This document shows positions 13,858 through 22,121 of a stretch of 64,000 bases of DNA, piece after piece (the stretch's first letter is position 1; every line of letters begins with the position of its first letter). The position numbers and the translations under genes were made by a program. The notes under the pieces were generated by a model that did no database searches, was not told the origin of the DNA, and was given only the letters and a program-made list of their open reading frames with translations. The stretch lies in NCBI GenBank assembly GCA_963755985.1, contig CAVWLO010000003.1, positions 744,001-808,000 on the forward strand, given 5' to 3'. Source of the DNA: DASXMT01 sp963755985. GTDB taxonomy: Bacteria > Actinomycetota > Acidimicrobiia > Acidimicrobiales > RAAP-2.

Positions 13858-16137
13858 CGAGACGGGTGCGTCCGTACCCCAGCAGAACTGGAGGCGGCCA
13901 CAGCCGCGCGGGTGGACTTCATCCCGTCCAACGATTTCTCCCTCTATGACCACGTGCTCGACGCCGCGGTGATGGTGGGGGCGGTCCCCCCTCGGTTCGC
14001 CCTCGGTGACCAGTCGCCGACACTCGAGCGCTACTTCACCCTGGCCCGGGGCGGCGCGGTTGGTCGGGACACCGTCGCCCCCCTCGACCTGACCAAGTGA
14101 TTCGACACCAACTACCACCAGCTCGTTCCCGAGCTCGGTCCCGATAGTGCCTTCCGGGCCGACGCGGCCAAGCCGGTCGGGGAGCTGGCCGAGGCCAACC
14201 GCCTCGGGGTGGCCACCACCCCGGTCCTCGTCGGTCCCCTGACCCTGTTGCTGCGGAGCGCCCCTGTCCACGTGGGATTCGACGTGCTGAGCTTGCTCGA
14301 CCCGTTGGTCGATGCCTACCTGGAGGTCTTGGCAGAACTGGGCGAGGGGGGTACCTCATGGGTCCGCCTCGACGAGCCCTCTCTGGTCGAGGACCGCAAT
14401 TCCGATGAGCTCGGTGCACTGGCTCGTGCCTATCGCCGGCTGACCGATAGTAGGGATCGGCCGAGGCTGGCCGTCTCACGTACGTCGGGCATGTCGGCCA
14501 GGCCATGTCGACCCTCGCCGATCTGCCCGTAGAGGGCGTTTAGCTCGACTTCTGCCGGGGCCGGGAGAACTTCGACTTGCTCCGATCTGTCGGTGGCCTG
14601 TCGTCGAGGGTGCTCTTTGCCGGCGTGGTCGACGGGCGCAACGTCTGGGCCAACGACTTCGAGGCCAACCTCCACCAGCTCGGGCAGCTGGAGGCTGGCC
14701 GAGGAGGTTGTGGTGTCCACGTCGTGCTCACTGCTCCGCGTGCCCCTCAGCCTCGGAGCCGAACCGGCGCTGGACGCCGAGGTCCGACCCTGGCTGGCCT
14801 TGGCCGAGGAGAAGCTGGTCGAGCTCTCCGTCCTGGCAGCAGTGGGTCGGGCGGCAGTGGGTCGGGGGATAGTGGGTCGGGCGGCAATGGGTCGGGGGGC
14901 CACGACGCTGGCATCGACCCTGCCTTGGAGGCCAACTTGGAGGCCAACTTGGTGGCCAACCGGGAGGCTCACCGGGCTCGACGAGCGTCAGCGCGGGTCG
15001 TGGACGAGGACGTCCGACTGCGGGTTGCGTCCCTCGGCGACGTCGATCCCAGGCGCTCGACGACATTCGCCGAGCGAGTCGACCTACAACGAGCCGAGTT
15101 GGCGCTGCCCCGACTCCCCACGACCACCATCGGTTCGTTCCCACAGACGTCGGCTCTCCGATCCGATCGAGCCGGCTGGCGGGCCGGACGGGTGGATGAC
15201 GCCTCGCACCAGAAGGCCCTGCGAGACGAGATCGATCGGGTGGTCGCCCTCTAAGAGGAGGTCGGCCTGGACGTGCTCGTCCATGGGGAGCCCGAGCGCG
15301 ACGACATGGTGCGCTACTTCGCCGGGCAGCTGACCGGCTTCCTGTTGCCCACGGAGGGCTGGGTCCAGTCGTATGGTTCGCGTTGCGTACGCCCGCCGGT
15401 GCTCTTCGGCGACGTCGCCCGTCCTGTTCGGATGACCGTCGAGGTGGATTCACTACGCTCAGTCGAGGACGTCCAAGCCGGTGAAGGGCATGCTCACCGG
15501 GCCGGTCACCATGTTGCGGTGGCCCTTCGTCCGTGACGACCAAACCGAGGCCGACACGGCGGTGCAACTCGCGCTGGCTGTGCGTGACGAGCTCGCCGAC
15601 CTCCAAGCCGGAGGCACCGCGGTCATCCAGGTGGACGAGCCCGGCCTGCGAGCGGGACTGCCGCTGCGCCAGGCGGAGCGTCCCGCCTACCTGGCCTGGG
15701 CCAGACGCGCATTTCGGCTGGTGACCGCGGCCGCCCTCCCGGCCATTCAGGTACACACCCACATGTGCTACGCGCACCTGGGCGACATCGTGGATGCGCC
15801 GGACGACCTGGACATCGATGTCGTCTCGCTGGAGGCGGCCCGCGCCGGGATGGGCCTGCTCGGTGATCTGGAAGGGTCTCGCTATCTCGGAGGGGTGGGA
15901 CCGGGCATCTACGACGTACACTCCCCGACGGTGCCCGAGTCGGGAGCGCTCGAGGCACTCCTGCGGCAGGCCGTCGACGCAGTCGGGCCCGACCGTCTGT
16001 GGGTGAACCCCGACTGCGGGCTCAAGACCCGCAGCTATGACGAAGTGCTACCCTCGCTCGAGCACCTGATCACCGCGGCCAGCCGGGTGCGAGCCCAACT
16101 GGCCGAAGAGGCGGTGGCGGATGCCTCGGACGCCTAG
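13858..16137 (+). pseudogene. metE: metE (cobalamin-independent methionine synthase), multiply broken
   Basis: Homology to MetE runs the whole length but jumps frames. Recognisable pieces are SLYDHVLDAAVMVGAVPPR, the stretch after a TGA at 14098-14100 that stands where the Trp codon of MTKWFxTNYH belongs, LVGPLTLLLRS, DGRNVWANDFEANL, and LPTTTIGSFPQTSALRSDR. Next come a TAA at 15252-15254, LDVLVHGEPERDDMV, WVQSYGSRC, and, after another shift near 15470, KGMLTGPVTMLRWP through HTHMCY and WVNPDCGLKTR. Further damage includes a TAG near 14540 and shifts near 14450. Two tandem arrays lie inside it: 15-bp x4 at 14841-14900 and 12-bp x3 at 14925-14960. The first about 30 codons are missing beside the 8-bp array. 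It is non-functional. Confidence 0.92.
14841..14960. repeat. In-frame 15-bp and 12-bp arrays inside the metE pseudogene
   Basis: Four 15-bp units (AGTGGGTCGGGCGGC type) occupy 14841-14900. Three 12-bp units (TTGGAGGCCAAC type) occupy 14925-14960. Neither stretch exists in intact MetE proteins, so they are expansions acquired in this lineage. Confidence 0.8.
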
Positions 16138-16190
16138 CTGATTGCTGTCAGCCGGTCATTGGGCCCGCTCTGGATGGACCCGCCCCCGAT

Positions 16191-16583
16191 CTAGATGGAC
16201 CCGCCCCGGCGGCTCTCTACGGTCGCGCCGATGGCCGCCGAGATGATCAGGGCACCGGCTATCGGGGCAAGCCAAATCCCGAAGACGAACGAAAGGGCGA
16301 CCATGAAGGCGCCCATGCCCAGGATGAACGGCCAGATGCTCGAATTGGGGAATGAGTCGATGGTTCCGGCGCTGCCTTCGATGGTGGCGTCCGGGTCGTC
16401 CTCGGCCCGGACCTTCATGTGCCGGGACCACCAGTAGTAATAGGCGCCGGGCAACAGGCCGAGGCCTGTTGTCCCGATCAGCATCAGGAACCCGGCATCC
16501 TCGTAGCTGGTGAACCAGTACACGAGCCCGACGATGCCGAAGAACACGGCGATGCCGAGCATGAACAGCGCTTCAATTCTCAC
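16191..16583 (-). CDS. ctaF: Cytochrome c oxidase subunit IV, actinobacterial CtaF
   Basis: This 130-residue protein with about four membrane helices is the small actinobacteria-specific subunit of the aa3 oxidase. N-terminal helix pair: LFMLGIAVFFGIVGLVYWF and FLMLIGTTGLGLLPGAYYYW. C-terminal pair: WPFILGMGAFMVALSFVFG and PIAGALIISAAIGATVESRR. The intervening acidic loop (RAEDDPDATIEGSAGT) is typical. The start is GTG 16583, overlapping the ctaD stop by four bases (GTGA), so ctaC-ctaD-ctaF is one operon. Confidence 0.95.
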   Translation of the reverse strand: MRIEALFMLGIAVFFGIVGLVYWFTSYEDAGFLMLIGTTGLGLLPGAYYYWWSRHMKVRAEDDPDATIEGSAGTIDSFPNSSIWPFILGMGAFMVALSFVFGIWLAPIAGALIISAAIGATVESRRGGSI

Positions 16584-18343
16584 GAACCGACCCCCGCAGT
16601 CTCTTTCTCTTTCTCCTTCTCCTTCAGCTCAGCGTCGATCTTGCGCTGCTGGTGCTTGGTGGGAGTCGTCGGATGATCCGGATGGTTGTAGTCCCAGGTC
16701 GGACGCTCGGAGCGAATCCGAGGCAGATGGGTGTAGTTGTGGTGGGGTGGCGGCGAGGTGGTGAACCACTCGAGCGCGTGCGCGTCCCACGGGTTGGAAC
16801 CTGCCGGTATGGGTTTGCGCCAGGACACCCACAGGTTGGCCAGGAAGAACAGGAAGGAGGCCCCGATCACGAATGCGCCGATCGAGGAGACCACGTTGAG
16901 CGTGCCCCAGCCGGTGGCGGGGGCGTAGTCGGCGATCCGCCGGGGCATCCCGTGGAGGCCCAAGACGTACTGCGGCATGAAGGCGACCCAGAACCCGATG
17001 AACAGGCCCCAGAAGTGCCACTTGGCCAAGCCCTCGCGCAGCATGCGGCCGAACATCTTCGGGTACCAGAAATAGATCCCGGCGAACCCGGCGAAGACGG
17101 CGGTGCCTACCAGCACGTTGTGGAAGTGGGCCACGACGAAGTACGTGTCGTGGACCTGGAAGTCCACCGGTGGCGAGGCGAGCAGCACACCTGTGACACC
17201 GCCGACCAAGAAGACGAAAAGAAACCCGACGCTGAAGAGCATGGGGGACTTGAAACTCAGCTGTCCGCCCCACATGGTGCCGATCCAGTTGAAGAACTTG
17301 ATGCCGGTCGGCACGGCGATCAGGTAGGACATGAGCGAGAAGAAGGGCAGGAGCACGACACCGGTGGTGAACATGTGGTGGGCCCACACGCCGGTGGACA
17401 GGGCCGCGATGGTCATGGTGGCGAAGACCATGCCTCGGTAGCCGAACAGGGGTTTGCGGGAGAAGACGGGGAGGATGTCCGTCACGATCCCGAAATAGGG
17501 CAAGGCCAGGATGTACACCTCTGGGTGCCCGAAGAACCAGAACAGATGCTGCCAGAGCACAGGCGAACCACCGCCCTGGACAGTGAAGATGTGCGTGCCG
17601 AAGTGTCTGTCGCAAAACAGCATGACCACTGCGGCGAACAGCACCGGGAAGGCGATGAGGATCAGGATTCCCGTCACCACCATGTTCCACGAGAAGATCG
17701 GCACTCGGAACATGGTCATGCCCGGCGCCCGGAGGTAGAAGACGGTGGCGACCAGGTTCACTCCGGTGAAGATGGCCGAGAACCCGGTGAGGGCCAGGGC
17801 CATCAACCACAGGTCCGCGCCCGCCCCCGGCGAGTTGGTGGCGTTGGACAGCGGGGCGTAGGCAACCCACCCGAAACTGGCCGCACCGCCCGAGACCAAA
17901 AAGCCCGACAGCATGGTGATCGAGCCGCCGAGGTAGAGCCAGTAGGACAGGGCGTTGAGGCGAGGAAAGGCCATGTCCGGGGCCCCCACCTGGAGGGGGA
18001 CGATGTAGTTGGCCAGGCCGCCAAAGGCGAAGGGTCCGGCGAACAGGTACAGCATCAGGCTCCCGTGCATGGTGAAGAGCTGGTTGTAGGTCTGGAACGA
18101 GACCCCGACGCCTGACGGCTGGATCAACTGGGCCCGGATGACCATGGCCATGATGCCGGCAATGAAGAAGATGATGAGCGAGGTGATCATGTAGCTGGTG
18201 CCGATGACCTTGTGGTCGGTCGACGTCAGCCACTTGAGGATGCCGGTGGGGCCCTCGTGGTGGGGGTGATGGTCGTCCTCTGCTCCCGGCTGATCGGGGT
18301 CCTCGGGACCACGGATTCCGGGGCGTTCAGCGAGGATCGTCAT
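16580..18343 (-). CDS. ctaD: Cytochrome c oxidase subunit I (aa3-type)
   Basis: This 587-residue haem-copper oxidase catalytic subunit has twelve membrane helices. It starts with a His-rich cytoplasmic N-terminus (EDDHHPHHEG), then STDHKVIGTSYM. A haem a ligand is H93 in TMHGSLMLYLFAG. The CuB site and His-Tyr crosslink lie in WFFGHPEVYILALPYFG, and the pair of haem histidines in FVVAHFHNVLVG. The ATG at 18343 overlaps the ctaC stop (ATGA); a longer frame to 18598 lies inside ctaC and is not used. The C-terminus is charged (KEKEKEKE) and contains PPPHHNY, usual for actinobacterial CtaD. Confidence 0.97.
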   Translation of the reverse strand: MTILAERPGIRGPEDPDQPGAEDDHHPHHEGPTGILKWLTSTDHKVIGTSYMITSLIIFFIAGIMAMVIRAQLIQPSGVGVSFQTYNQLFTMHGSLMLYLFAGPFAFGGLANYIVPLQVGAPDMAFPRLNALSYWLYLGGSITMLSGFLVSGGAASFGWVAYAPLSNATNSPGAGADLWLMALALTGFSAIFTGVNLVATVFYLRAPGMTMFRVPIFSWNMVVTGILILIAFPVLFAAVVMLFCDRHFGTHIFTVQGGGSPVLWQHLFWFFGHPEVYILALPYFGIVTDILPVFSRKPLFGYRGMVFATMTIAALSTGVWAHHMFTTGVVLLPFFSLMSYLIAVPTGIKFFNWIGTMWGGQLSFKSPMLFSVGFLFVFLVGGVTGVLLASPPVDFQVHDTYFVVAHFHNVLVGTAVFAGFAGIYFWYPKMFGRMLREGLAKWHFWGLFIGFWVAFMPQYVLGLHGMPRRIADYAPATGWGTLNVVSSIGAFVIGASFLFFLANLWVSWRKPIPAGSNPWDAHALEWFTTSPPPHHNYTHLPRIRSERPTWDYNHPDHPTTPTKHQQRKIDAELKEKEKEKETAGVGS

Positions 18344-19371
18344 GCTGCAGCCTTTGCCGTTGAGGAGTTCGAGGACTTCGGAGCGGCTCCCGCGGTCGAA
18401 CCCGGGCAGCTCCCCTGGCCGCAGCCGCTCGAATTGGGAGCTGAGATCGGAGCCCTGTTCTGAGCCCCCGTACCCGGTGCCTGAAGGGTGTTCCCTTGAG
18501 CCACCTGGCTCGCGGCCCAGGTCCGGAACTGGTCCGGAGTCACCGATTTCACGCTGAAGAGCATGTCGGTGTGGTACAGCCCGCAGAACTGCGTGCACTG
18601 CCCGTCGAACGTACCCAGCCGTATGAGGTCGAGGTCGAAGACATTGGTCACACCGGGCTGGGCGTACCGGCTGAAGTTGAAGGCCCGGACGTAGAACCCG
18701 TGAATGGTGTCATTGGAGACCAGGGTGACCTGCACGGTCTCCCCTTCGGGCACCACCATCTGGGGACCGTGGTTGTTCGGGCCGTCGGTCAGCTCCCCGG
18801 CCACACCGACACCGAGGTTGGGGTAGTCGAAGCGCCAGCCCCATTGAAAGGCGGTGACGGTGACGTCGACGACCGGCCTGCCCTGTGCCGACGTGGCGAC
18901 GGCTGGGACCGTTGCGTCGACGTTGTTCTCCGAGAGGACGGTGAAGAAGAACAGCACGGCCACGATGATGATCGGGATGATCGTGTAGGTCAGCTCGATC
19001 CCGATGTGCTCGTGGAACTGCCGGGGCATCTCGTCCGACCGCCGCCGGTAGCGGAGCACCGTCCAGGTGATCAGGAGGAGGACGATGCCGCCCACGATGA
19101 TCCCTGTGGTCATCATCCCCGAGTAGATCTTGAAGATGTCGTGCCCCTGCTTGGTGGCACCGGTATCGGCCCAATAGGTGGGGTAGAAGTTGCAACCGCC
19201 GAGCAACAGGGCGCCGCCGAGGATCGCGCCGCCGACCACGGCCTTTCGGCTCCGGCGGGGTCGGGGGGATGCCGATCGAGCGCCACCGGTGCCAGGCTCG
19301 GGCTCGGCGTCGGCCACCAGGAGATCTTGGCCCTGAGACGAGTCGGTCGAGCCGGGCGGAGTGGCGTTCAC
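18340..19371 (-). CDS. ctaC: Cytochrome c oxidase subunit II, lipoprotein
   Basis: This 343-residue subunit delivers electrons to CtaD. Its long cytoplasmic N-terminus leads to a lipobox LLLGGC (Cys60). Two membrane helices follow (IIVGGIVLLLITWTVLRY and YTIIPIIIVAVLFFFTVLSE). A periplasmic cupredoxin domain carries the CuA ligands in HGFYVRAFNF and GQCTQFCGLYHTDM, with the aromatic FQWGWRF electron-entry patch. The C-terminal about 50 residues are Ser/Ala/Gly-rich and lack homology. It is first in the ctaC-ctaD-ctaF operon. Confidence 0.96.
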   Translation of the reverse strand: MNATPPGSTDSSQGQDLLVADAEPEPGTGGARSASPRPRRSRKAVVGGAILGGALLLGGCNFYPTYWADTGATKQGHDIFKIYSGMMTTGIIVGGIVLLLITWTVLRYRRRSDEMPRQFHEHIGIELTYTIIPIIIVAVLFFFTVLSENNVDATVPAVATSAQGRPVVDVTVTAFQWGWRFDYPNLGVGVAGELTDGPNNHGPQMVVPEGETVQVTLVSNDTIHGFYVRAFNFSRYAQPGVTNVFDLDLIRLGTFDGQCTQFCGLYHTDMLFSVKSVTPDQFRTWAASQVAQGNTLQAPGTGAQNRAPISAPNSSGCGQGSCPGSTAGAAPKSSNSSTAKAAA

Positions 19372-19570
19372 GGCGACGACACTAGCGAACGTCGGGCTGC
19401 AATTAGAAGTTCAGGATGCGCTTCGGCCCGCAGCAGCGTAATTCCAGTTCACAGGCTTGGCCCTGCCTGGGGCCGACGCCCTTCCCGTCGGGATCGAGCG
19501 CTCCTGCTCGACAGAATCCGATCTCGCTCGACCCGCGGGCTCAGAGCCGTCGCTCCTGGCGGTCGGACCG

Positions 19571-20464
19571 TCAGGATCCGGTTGAGTGTTCGGGATCCTC
19601 CACCCCCGCGACCACGCTCCTTTTCGAGGGATCGGCTGCGCCGGAGGTCCCGGAGGAACCGAGTCCGGGGGGCGCAGGGCCGGGATCAGAACCGGGAACC
19701 GGGGAGCCAGGTCCAGAGGAGCCGGGCGCAGGGGACGGAGCGCCCGACGACCGAGCGATGCGACCGGTCAGTCGGCCGGCCGAGCGAAGTGCCTTTCCAG
19801 CCTGCGCTCTGGCTGCCGGAGCGTGCTTCTCGGCTGTCAGGGCCGCTGCCTGGGCGGCGATGCTGGCCTGATGGGCGGCAGTGCTGGTGCGGTGCCCGAG
19901 CCAGCGGGCCGCGATCTCGGAAGTCGATGCTGCCTCGGGCCCGAGTCCGGCCGGGTCGCCGGCCGGCACGTCGGGTACCGGGCCCCGGACTGCCCGGCCG
20001 TCGGGGTGCTTGGGTGCCCGGACGGGCACGTCGGTACGGGTCAGGGTGGCCAAGCGGAAGAGCCCGACGGCACCGAACTCGACGACGATGATTCCCGAGG
20101 CGTCCGGTCTGAGCTGGGGGAGTGCGGGAGCGAGGGCGAAGAGGACACAGACCACGCAGGCAATGTGGACGTGGAGCCGGCGGGGGACCACCCGCACCAG
20201 GCCGAGGGGCCCCTGGGCGGTGACGGCCAGTAGGGCGAAAGCGACGGTACCGCCGACCAGCAGTTGCCCGTGGTCGACGTGCAGCGACAGGTCGGCGAAG
20301 GCCACCGCGGCCAGAAGTTCGGCCAGCTGCAGCACCCAAAAGGGCACGACCCGACGACCGAGTCGCTCTCCCGGTTCGGTCGGCGCCGCCTGAACGTCTC
20401 TGTGTGCCGCGGGCGGTTCGGACGCGGCGCTAATCCTTGGTCGTGGGCGGGACGGTGGGCTCAA
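19571..20464 (-). CDS. Membrane protein of unknown function
   Basis: The family is not recognised. Four hydrophobic segments occur between residues about 40 and 140 (FWVLQLAELLAAVAFADLSL, LLVGGTVAFALLAVTA, VHIACVVCVLFALAPALP, SGIIVVEFGAVGLFRLATLT). A long Ala/Pro/Ser/Gly-rich cytoplasmic or surface tail follows, ending in PG-rich sequence. It lies directly after tatA on the same strand. The annotated TTG start overlaps tatA by 35 bases; GTG 20347, just before the first helix, is an alternative. The tail composition is like the low-complexity extensions of other genes here. Confidence 0.65.
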   Translation of the reverse strand: MSPPSRPRPRISAASEPPAAHRDVQAAPTEPGERLGRRVVPFWVLQLAELLAAVAFADLSLHVDHGQLLVGGTVAFALLAVTAQGPLGLVRVVPRRLHVHIACVVCVLFALAPALPQLRPDASGIIVVEFGAVGLFRLATLTRTDVPVRAPKHPDGRAVRGPVPDVPAGDPAGLGPEAASTSEIAARWLGHRTSTAAHQASIAAQAAALTAEKHAPAARAQAGKALRSAGRLTGRIARSSGAPSPAPGSSGPGSPVPGSDPGPAPPGLGSSGTSGAADPSKRSVVAGVEDPEHSTGS

Positions 20465-20663
20465 CCACGACGTTCTGTGCCTTCACCGTCGTCGGGTCAT
20501 CCTTGCCCCCCTCGTCCAGTCCCTTCTTGAACTCTTTCTGTGCCGAGCCGAGGGACCTCGCCAGCTTGGGAATCTGCGTGCTTCCGAACAGGACGAGCAC
20601 GACGACAACCAAGATGATGATTCCATCGACACCAAATATCTCCGCAGGCAGGCCCAAGTGCAC
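20430..20663 (-). CDS. tatA: Sec-independent protein translocase TatA
   Basis: This 77-residue protein has the TatA layout. A single N-terminal membrane helix (DGIIILVVVVLVLFGSTQIP) has the FG hinge, followed by the amphipathic helix KLARSLGSAQKEFKKGLDEG and a polar tail. Start GTG 20663 is preceded by AAGGAG. TatA oligomers form the protein-conducting part of the twin-arginine pathway, which exports folded proteins such as the Rieske subunit; tatC is not in the window. Confidence 0.93.
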   Translation of the reverse strand: MHLGLPAEIFGVDGIIILVVVVLVLFGSTQIPKLARSLGSAQKEFKKGLDEGGKDDPTTVKAQNVVVEPTVPPTTKD

Positions 20664-20867
20664 TGGTGACTCCTTTTTCGACTTTCGCGGACAAGGTTAG
20701 ACCCGTAAGGGTTCCTCGAGTACTTCGTCGCCGCCCGGGGTCCTGGACGAGATCGGCCCTGTGCCGGGACTCAGGGCCCGTCGGTTGACGCCTGGCGTGC
20801 GATTTTGCGGTCACCTGTGCGCTGATCCGGACAGGATCCGGACTCCTGCTAGCCAGGAACCCGGCGG

Positions 20868-21317
20868 TCAGCCGGCCAGGAACACCCCCATGACCAGGGC
20901 AACAACCGATGCAGTGCCGCCCACCGACGACCAAAGGGCCGACTGCTTCTTGGTCGTCGACCGCTGGAAGAGGTAGACACCCACGCCGGCGATGACCACC
21001 ATCACCAGCTTGATGATCAGCACCGTCTTCCACGCGGTGCTCTGGCTCGAGAAGGTGATGGTCGAGATGTTCCAAAAACCGGTGAGGACCAGGACGGCGA
21101 AGGCCGGCCACAACAGCACCGACAACGCCCGGGTCAGCCGAGTCGGTGCGTCGCCCCCGATGCCCCGGGCCGTCGGGAGCAGGCCGGCCAGGGCGAACTG
21201 GCCACCGACCCAGATCGAGGCGGCCAGCACGTGGAGGGCGAGCCGGATGCCGTCGACGGCGCTGCTGAGCTGCGGCCCAGCCGCCCCCGTCTGGGAGGCC
21301 GCGTGCACGATGTTCAT
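20868..21317 (-). CDS. CopD/DUF2269-like integral membrane protein
   Basis: This 149-residue protein has four predicted helices: GIRLALHVLAASIWVGGQFA, LSVLLWPAFAVLVLTGFWNI, VLIIKLVMVVIAGVGVYLFQ and a final VGGTASVVALVMGVFLAG. The HVxAxxxWVGG pattern near the start is characteristic of CopD-type copper-resistance/haem-related membrane proteins. Function here is unknown. It ends close to the window's tatA region and starts twelve bases after the crotonase gene on the same strand, so both may share a transcript. Confidence 0.75.
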   Translation of the reverse strand: MNIVHAASQTGAAGPQLSSAVDGIRLALHVLAASIWVGGQFALAGLLPTARGIGGDAPTRLTRALSVLLWPAFAVLVLTGFWNISTITFSSQSTAWKTVLIIKLVMVVIAGVGVYLFQRSTTKKQSALWSSVGGTASVVALVMGVFLAG

Positions 21318-21329
21318 AACCCGGCCAAC

Positions 21330-22100
21330 CTACTTGCCCGTCCAGTTGGGGGCGCGCTTCTCGGCGAAGGCGATCGAGCCCTCCATGGCGTCGGCCGAGG
21401 CGAACACAGCCGACAGGGCGGAGTTGTTGATGTCCCACCCCTCGGCCTCGGGGACCTCCAAGGCCTCTTTCATCACCCGCTTGGTCGTCCGCACGGCCAA
21501 CGGGGCATTGGCTGCGATGACCTCGGCCAGCGCCAGCGCCTCGTCCATCAGGCGACCGGCGGGCACGATCCGGTTGATGAGCCCGAGGGCCAGGGCCCGG
21601 CCGGCGTCGAGGGGCTCGCCGGTGAGGGCCAGCTCGAGGGCCACGGCCCGGGGGAGCCGCCTGGGCAGCCGGATGAGGCCGCCGGCCCCGGCGATGAGGC
21701 CCCGCTTCACCTCGGTGATGGCGATCTTGGCCTCTTCCACCGCGACCACCAGGTCGCACGAGAGCATGATCTCGCAACCGCCAGCCAGGGCGGAGCCGTT
21801 CAGGGCGGCGATGATGGGCTTGGGGAAGTCCCGCTGGGTGATGCCGCCGAACCCGCCGCTGGCCCCGGCAATGTCTGCGACCTCACCGGCGGCGAACGCC
21901 TTCAGGTCCATGCCTGCGCTGAAGGCCTTGTCCCCGGCGCCGGTCAGGATGACCACCCAGCAATCGTCGTCGGTCTCGAGCTCGTCCAGCGCGCCGCCCA
22001 CACCTCGCGAGACGGCGCCGTTGATGGCGTTGCGGGCCTCGGGCCGGTTGATGGTGATGATCTCGACGTGGCCTCGGCGTTCACGCAGTACTTCGGACAT
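21330..22100 (-). CDS. Enoyl-CoA hydratase/crotonase family protein
   Basis: The 256 residues make a full crotonase fold. The oxyanion-hole segments are visible (KAFSAGMDLKAF and GSALAGGCEIMLSCD). Both acidic catalytic positions are occupied (Glu in GGCE and Glu in ITEVKRGLIAGAGG), so hydratase activity is plausible. The C-terminal helices are complete (PNWTGK end). ATG 22100 has GGAGA upstream. It sits between the CopD-like gene and a thiolase-fold protein, suggesting acyl-CoA metabolism; the natural substrate cannot be told. Confidence 0.88.
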   Translation of the reverse strand: MSEVLRERRGHVEIITINRPEARNAINGAVSRGVGGALDELETDDDCWVVILTGAGDKAFSAGMDLKAFAAGEVADIAGASGGFGGITQRDFPKPIIAALNGSALAGGCEIMLSCDLVVAVEEAKIAITEVKRGLIAGAGGLIRLPRRLPRAVALELALTGEPLDAGRALALGLINRIVPAGRLMDEALALAEVIAANAPLAVRTTKRVMKEALEVPEAEGWDINNSALSAVFASADAMEGSIAFAEKRAPNWTGK

Positions 22101-22121
22101 GGTCGTCTCCCATCGCGGAGC

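Noticed and set aside
12919..14271. Long minus-strand frame (450 aa) including doxX
   Set aside because: Only the part after ATG 13578 is DoxX; the rest is a frame through the 8-bp array and antisense metE remains.
16652..18115. Long plus-strand ORF (487 aa) opposite ctaD
   Set aside because: Shadow of ctaD: rich in Glu/Gly/His/Val from antisense codons, no family resemblance.
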